Part shown: one piece after another, positions 58,836 through 64,000 of the stretch | Layout: each line of letters begins with the position of its first letter | How positions within the stretch are numbered: position 1 is the stretch's first letter | Source: Paratinospora sagittata | Taxonomy: Eukaryota > Streptophyta > Magnoliopsida > Ranunculales > Menispermaceae | Direction: 5' to 3' | Assembly (NCBI GenBank): GCA_035771175.1 | Contig: CM069593.1 | Location: 39,030,741 to 39,094,740 of the forward strand | Length of the DNA: 64,000 bases | Position numbers and translations under genes: made by a program | Notes under the pieces: model-generated | The model's input: the letters and a program-made list of their open reading frames with translations, nothing else | The model's database searches: none | Told to the model about the DNA's origin: nothing

Positions 58836-59784
58836 GGACTAGTATTTTTTCATAAATACCACACTTTGCTCATTTGAGAACAACTTTTGCAAAAACCTAG
58901 AACTTGTGCCGATTTTCATACTTTCGTTCTTCCAAGTTCTTGAGTGCTTTAAACATCTTTTAATAACAAAAGTTCGCCTACATTTGAATCTTTGATTTAA
59001 TCTTTCGAATAGTTCACCTACTCTTTCAAAACTCTTTGAGAAACTTGTCAGTTTCTCTTGAGCATAGATCAAGCTGTTCTTGAGTGAGTTCATCATATAT
59101 CTTGTAGATCTTGATCTTTCTTGAAGGCGAAATCACTCTCAATCATCTTCACACCTTGGAGAATCTTGTGTGCTTCATCCTTCCCAAGAGTTGTGTAAAA
59201 TCTCTTTTTAAGATTCGTGTGATTGTGCTTATAATTGAAAAACGGTTGTGTTTGATTTATCTTTATCTTTAAAACCATTTTTGTTTAGTGTTTGTGAAAC
59301 CTTATTTTATCTTTCATATTATATCATCTTGAATAGTGGTTTTTCATATATTTTGGTTGGTACCGATTCTTGTGTTAAACTTATATTGTTTTGAATTGAT
59401 TATATTGATCATTACTTGAGCATATTGATTCATGAACTTAAACATATATCTATTTTGAATCAATAATTTTTGTTCATGTGTGCTTATTGATTCTTGTGCT
59501 TCATATCTTATATTTAGAATCAATATTTGAATATACATGTCCATATTCGATTCTTGATCTTACATTATCATCGTTTGAATCGATTGCATGTATTTGCAAA
59601 CAACTATTTCAACATTGCACGTCATTTAAAATATTGTGGTTGGAATAGTAGAGGTTATTCATTCAAGGTTGTATGCTAAAAATTTGAGAGTGTTTCAGAA
59701 CATCTTTCCATATCATTTGTAACCTTGATGTATTGTTGACATGTGAGTCAATCGAGACTATACCTCACTTTGTACGGCTTGTAA

Positions 59785-59915
59785 CCACGCCCGTAAGTTG
59801 GTTACTGTACGGCTGCTAGCCACGCCCGCAAGTTGGTTAGATATACGGCTTCTAGTTACGCCCGTAAGTTAACTAGATTGTACGGCATCTCGTCACGCCC
59901 GTAAGTTAACTAGCC
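59785..59915. repeat. Tandem repeat with CACGCCCGTAAGTT core, 35-37 bp period
   Basis: Four units share CGGCTTCTAGCCACGCCCG(T/C)AAGTT, shown here as the variants CGGCTTGTAACCACGCCCGT and CGGCATCTCGTCACGCCCGT. The array lies just upstream of the GAACCACTATAAAT block, as in the other SIRE-like LTRs. Confidence 0.85.
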
Positions 59916-60145
59916 CTTAGTGGATTGGAAAATCTTGATCGTGGGCGATTACGTAGTGGAGTAGGTTCTGGGGGAACCGAACCACTATAAATTGTCGTGT
60001 CCATTTATTCTTTTCCTGCACATTATTGCTTTGCTTGTTACCTATACTGCGCAAATATATTGTTTGATTATTTAACCGAAACGTAACACGAAAATCTGCC
60101 ACGTCCAATTTAGCTCCCCTCTTGGACGGTAATACTAGGCCAATA

Positions 60146-60490
60146 CTCACCTCTAGATCGTCTAGACTGCCTTCCCTGTGATCAGGTTCCTGGTAGTGGA
60201 AACCGGATGATTATTCTGACTTTCCTAGAAATGATCGGCTTTTGTGTTCTTGTTCTGCCCAATCCGCTCTAATATCCCAGCCATTCAGTTGATCTTCTCT
60301 ACCATTGTACCAATCTCCGGTCCATACTTCCCAAACGAAGCTCGGTAACTTGATATCCTGAAGCGACTTTGGGATTAAGTCTAGGCCTCCCTCAACGGAG
60401 TTGGAGAACAAGCTCTTTGTTTTCTGCCTCTCCTTTAGGGACTGGAGCACTGTTGTTACTCATGTTTTTTGAGTAATGGACTTGATACGT
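60146..60490 (-). pseudogene. Tat-type Gypsy gag N-terminus
   Basis: On the minus strand, after the primer-binding site, an ATG near 60461 starts MSNNSAPVPKGEAENKELV. The frame then shifts to one with SLKERQKTKSLFSNSVEGG (60211-60450). This is the usual start of a Tat gag. The sequence TAGACGATC(C/T)AG near 60165 also occurs in the Tat remnant at 48498, so these are two different copies, not two halves of one. Confidence 0.7.
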
Positions 60491-60512
60491 CGTTCCCACA
60501 GACGATGCCAAA
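60491..60512 (-). other. Tat-type primer-binding site region
   Basis: The minus strand reads TTTGGCATCGTCTGTGGGAA next to the LTR end. This is one change from the TTTGGCGCCGTCTGTGGGAA block that follows the 5' LTR of many plant Tat-type Gypsy elements. Confidence 0.8.
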
Positions 60513-61406
60513 TGTTTCACCCAAAATTCGCATACTAATAACCCAGATGACAAAGTCAGCTGACTACGTACGAAGTAGTCTGTTGTTCCTCCGAACTGCT
60601 TGTCTCTATTCGATCTCCTTGCTTCGAATCCTACAAAAGGCGATGGCACCAGGGGGGTGTTCGAAAAACACTTTGACGCTTCAGATAGTCTCTAAGAGAG
60701 AGAAAAATGATGAGTGTAAATGATTAAAGTTCATAACATGCATTTGTCTAGTTGATTGAGGATCATTTTATATTGAAGAGCAGATTTTCCACAACAAGAC
60801 ATTTAAGCCTTTTTCCTTATCAGGGTTGAATTTGTGGTCTTGTGCATGGAGATTTGTGTTTGTGTGATTAAATTTGTCTCAGACCATCGTGGACTATGGT
60901 CGAGGGGTTGTGAAAAGTTTGTTAACCTAAGCAAATGGAGGACCCCGGTTGGGCCTAAGGCAAGGACGTGATCGAGGTAGCAGTTAGCCCCTTTACGGTT
61001 GCTAAAATGGTCTTGATCACGACCGAGATGAGAGATTTCAGTCACGTTCGATATCGGGGACCTTGACCATGGCTGAGGCAAGGGGCCTCGGCTATGGGCG
61101 TGGCAAGGAAGGTTCGGTCGTGGTCGATGCCAAGGCAAGGCACCTTGGTTGTGGTTAAGGAGGTCTCGACCAAGGCCGAGGATTACTCCCTCAATTGTGG
61201 CCAAGGGCTCCTCCCTCAACCGTGGCCGAGGGACGCTACCTTGGTCGTGGCTGAGGGATGCTCCCCTAGCCGTGGCCGAGGCCCACTCCTTTAGCATGCC
61301 CGAGATGGAGACCTGGCTTCGTCTTGGGGGTTTTTTCCTTCACTTTTCTATCAGTGTGGGGTCTTTTTTTTTGAACTTTTCTTATATCTTGTTTTTGGGT
61401 GTAACA
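60513..61406 (-). repeat. Tat-type Gypsy 5' LTR (about 0.9 kb)
   Basis: It is bounded by TGTTTCACCC and GGGTGTAACA, i.e. TG...CA on both strands. On the sense strand the R/U5 part has CTCTTAGAGACTATCTGAAGCG and ACACCCCCCTGG near 60640-60700, typical of Tat LTRs. A cluster of GTGGCCGAGG or GTGGTCGAGG repeats lies at about 61060-61290. The segment 60690-61400 is repeated, diverged, at 61995-62650. Confidence 0.7.
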
Positions 61407-61984
61407 TTAAGCCCTTGGCGAGTATGTCGAGTCTTCGAATGTCGACATGCTCATCACGTGTCAAGATTCAGGTGGTGATCTGGTGTAACGGAAGTTAATT
61501 TGTTATGGAGCTCATTTTTTGGCTTATATATATGTATGTAAACTTGGTTGTTTTTTATTTACTCATTCATATTCTTCACTTCGCTTGTCTGAAGGTTAGT
61601 TCTTTAGTTTTCTTCCATTTGTTTTTAGTTCAAGTTGTTTTTGTTTCGAGTGCATTGGTTTGATCTTCATTTGTTGTTTGTACGTTTAAATAAGAAGCTA
61701 GTGTTGATTGCTATTTATGTAAGTTGTCGCATGCACTCGTTAATCTTTACTAAGTTGGGAGTTTGTTGATCCTTTGTTGGTCACTTGAGCTTGTTTAATA
61801 GGCATTTTGGGTTGTGTTTCACGTGCTTGTCGTTCTCCAAGGGTGGCATTATGGGGACACCATATGACGATTTAGGTTTCACTTGGGCTTATACGTTAGA
61901 GAGTCAATACCTTAATAGTAATACATATTCTTCTTCCTTTAGTTATCACTCTAGTGACATTCCTTTTAGTAAGGACACCGTATG
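61407..61984. other. Spacer between two Tat LTR copies
   Basis: No gene is seen. It has a TATATATATG stretch near 61532. A small block, GGGGACACCATATGACGATT (61853), resembles GGACACCGTATGATGATCC at 61974. Confidence 0.45.
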
Positions 61985-62651
61985 ATGATCCTTAAGTTAG
62001 TCTCTGAGGGAGAGAAAAATGGTAAGTGTAAAAGATTAGAGTTCAGTACATACCTTTGTTTGGTTTATTGAGGATCTTTTTATAATGAATGGCGGATTCT
62101 CCAAATTTATTATGTGCATTTATTACAATAAGACATTTAAGCCTTTTAGCCTAAGCAAAAAAGAAGGGCCCCGATTGGGCCCAAAGCGAGGACGTGATCG
62201 GGGCAGCAGTTAGCCTATTGACCATTGTTGAAGGGGTCTCAATCACGACCGACACGAGAGATTTCGATCGCGGTCGATATCGGGGACCTTTACCGTGGTC
62301 GAGGCAAGAGGCCTCGGCTATGGGTGTGGCAAGGGACGTTCAGTCGTGGCCGAGTGGATCTCGACCATGGCCGAGGGAACTTCGTCCAACGCCAAAGGTA
62401 TCACGATCGGGGCCGACAGTTGCTCCCTTGGTTGTGGCTGAGGGCTCCTTCCGCTAAAAATCTCTCCCTCGATTGTGGCCAAGGGGGCGTTGGCCACGAC
62501 AAGAATACCTTATCCGCGGCAGGGTCCCGCTCCTCAAGCGTGCTCGAGACGGAAACCTGGCTCCGGCCTAGGGTTTTTTTCCTTGTCTTTTTTATCAGTT
62601 TGGGGTGAACTTTTCAGACTTTTTCTGGTATTTCTTTTTTTTAATGTAATA
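61985..62651 (-). repeat. Second Tat-type LTR fragment
   Basis: It shares blocks with the LTR at 60690-61406: AGTCTCTGAGGGAGAGAAAAATG, then AAGACATTTAAGCC, GAGGACGTGATCG, CGATATCGGGGACC and GTGGCCGAGG repeats (62280-62480). Divergence is around a fifth of positions. It lacks the primer-binding site side and is a separate, older copy or solo remnant. Confidence 0.65.
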
Positions 62652-63392
62652 GTATCCACTTTTGTCTCTGACTTTTGTAACTTCTTAGTCCAGATTGTGG
62701 TACAATACTATGTAGACCAGGTTGTGATCCTAAGAAGTTAGTCCGGCCCAAAGACGATACTAGTTCGGTGGTTCCAAGCCAAGTCTTTGTCAAGTATTCT
62801 TTGGTGTTGCTTTATTCTTGCATCACCATCAGCAGCTTCCATTTCACGATTAATAACTTTTATTTATAATTCTTTACTTTTATTTTATAATGCTTTACTT
62901 ACAAGTGTGTTTCGATGCAATATTTGCAAGGAAAAAACTTTTACTTGTGAATTTCGAACATTTATAGCAAACTCGCCATTAAAAGTCTTAATTTTGTCTA
63001 AACCATCTTATTTTGTTCTTTCCTGTGTCAACTTCAAGCAGGATTACTCTTCTAATTTTCTGATATGGTTTGTTTTTAATTTTATCTATTAATAAAACGT
63101 TTACGTAAATATAGATTAACATACTGTATATTACACTGTCCAAAATACATAAAAATGTTTAAACTCTTAAATGGAAAATAAGGAGGAAGCAATAAGTTTG
63201 GAATACAGAATGAAAGAAAAAGAGAATCTTGAGAATACAAGTAAGGAACAAAGGGTAGACAAGATTAAAAGAATAATGGGAAAAAAAAAAAAAAAGAATC
63301 TTCCAATTCACATGAAAATAATCTCTTCTTATTTAAATCTCAATATCTACTCCTACTTTGCAATGATTTGGGCTCTGCATCTATTTTAGAAG
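62652..63392 (+). promoter_or_regulatory. Upstream region of the MATH gene
   Basis: About 740 bp lies between the Tat LTR fragment and the start codon at 63393. It is AT-rich without recognised transposon sequence. Small open frames here (62787-63092, 63171-63389) have no domain and are probably not genes. The promoter must lie here or overlap the LTR debris; I cannot fix a TATA box. Confidence 0.4.
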
Positions 63393-64000
63393 ATGAATTT
63401 CATTTCTGAAGACGATGTTGAAGGTAGGTTTAAATTTTTAGATTCAACTTACTCTTTAGTTTATATATTCAAAATTTTGAAATTATTTTGGTCATGCTTC
63501 TTTAATTAATTCAATGGCTAGGAATTACCAATGTTGCAAGTTCTATGTATAAATCCAGTGCATTATCATGCCAATAATTCCATTTTTTTTTTTAAATGTC
63601 AGTCTAATACTATATATATATACAATTTGCACGAGTTACAATATCAATTAGAGATGATCCACCTTCTCACTACATCTTCAAAATTCAATCATTTTCATCA
63701 CTTCAAAAAAATTCAATCGAGAGATATGACTCTGGTGAATTTGAATCAGAGAGCTACAAATGGTACAACATTTTTCACCATTTTCCAGTGGCAACTTGCA
63801 ATAATCCCCCGTGCATTGAAGTCTAAAAAAGAAAAAGTCAATCTATATGTGCTTTGTTTTTGCAGGAAATTGTCACTCTACCCAAATGGAAGTAGGCAAG
63901 ATACTTGTGTAAAAGACCACATTTCTCTTTATTTGGTTGTAGCTGATGACACAAGTTCTCTCCCTGTTAATTGGGAGATTATTGTGACTTTCAAGTTATT
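63393..64000 (+). CDS. MATH-domain protein, 5' exons (partial, continues past the window)
   Basis: Three exons can be joined: 63393-63423, 63636-63762 and 63866-64000, with GT-AG introns and consistent phases. The protein starts MNFISEDDVEVTISI and then gives the MATH signature: DDPPSHYIFKIQSFSSL, YDSGEFESESYKW, KLSLYPNGS, then HISLYLVVADDTSSLPVNWE and VTFKLF. Plant MATH proteins bind partners through this beta-sandwich fold, with or without a BTB, protease or coiled-coil part that would lie beyond 64000. No stop or frameshift is seen in about 97 codons. The start codon is chosen because its short exon ends in a good donor and keeps phase. It is the only likely host gene in the window. Confidence 0.78.

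Larger units (their letters stand above)
58491..60145 (+). mobile_element. SIRE-like LTR of a different family, plus orientation
   Basis: The end of the segment has the SIRE LTR order: tandem repeat, GTAGTGGAGTAGG, GAACCACTATAAATTGTCGTGTC, then CCCCTCTTGGACGGTAATACTAGGCCAATA near 60145. The start, TGTGCTTTTTC at 58491, may be the true LTR end or a truncation point. There is no primer-binding site after it, so it is a 3' or solo LTR. It contains a GCGC-core array (58535-58835) and a tandem array (59785-59915). Open frames within are short and domain-free. Confidence 0.7.

Noticed and set aside
60803..61478. Open frames on both strands in the Tat LTR
   Set aside because: They come from GTGGCCGAGG-type repeats, which keep several frames open.
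63171..63389. 72-residue Lys/Glu-rich open frame before the MATH gene
   Set aside because: It is low-complexity sequence ending just before the start codon and is more likely 5' untranslated or spacer.

Overview
This window is nuclear DNA from a flowering plant, probably a eudicot. It is almost entirely nested, broken transposable elements. It has spliced genes with GT-AG introns, AT-rich spacers, a CACTA transposon, a tRNA-derived SINE, and LTR retrotransposons of the plant lineages Tnt1-like, RE1-like, SIRE-like, chromovirus and Tat. There is no prokaryotic signal and no CRISPR array. The only likely host gene is the start of a MATH-domain gene at the far right (63393 onward). All family names come from reading translated motifs and element ends by eye; no database was searched.

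Left block, 1-23923. A SIRE-like LTR end (1-869) abuts a Gypsy LTR end (870-1649). Next comes a minus-strand RE1-like Copia element spanning 1956-23923, with a CCATG target duplication on both sides and non-canonical LTR ends (TA...TA). Two later insertions split it. The first is a complete Tnt1-like Copia element (3046-8585, target duplication GATCG) lying in its reverse transcriptase. The second is an 11.1-kb CACTA transposon (11573-22673, target duplication AAC) lying in its gag, inside one copy of a tandem gag duplication. The CACTA element carries a heavily broken tnp2-type transposase gene and a second, five-exon gene that reads through all its exons without a break. That second gene has a 412-bp triplication in its third intron.

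Middle block, 23929-30096. This is AT-rich spacer with small elements: a probable Helitron remnant, a SINE with a clear target duplication, a palindromic foldback MITE, a LINE fragment, and a truncated Gypsy LTR.

Right block, 30097-62651. Two minus-strand SIRE-like Copia elements lie here. The first (30097-40867) was inserted in a Gypsy LTR. It was later hit in gag by a Gypsy insertion that left a solo LTR, and its 5' LTR is cut by a Gypsy chromovirus (40868 to about 46640). The second (48551-58490) lies against a Tat-type Gypsy gag-protease remnant and carries an extra coding region between pol and the 3' LTR. A plus-strand SIRE-like LTR (58491-60145), a Tat gag start with its primer-binding site and LTR (60146-61406), and a second Tat LTR fragment (61985-62651) complete it.

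The genes do not form a working pathway. They are gag, protease, integrase, reverse transcriptase and RNase H modules of separate elements, nearly all disabled. I see no convincing new biological system. The observations most worth checking are the unbroken second CACTA gene beside a dead transposase, the dense arrays of GCGC-core repeats in LTRs of unrelated families, the extra SIRE coding region with its adjoining repeat array, and the coding minisatellites.
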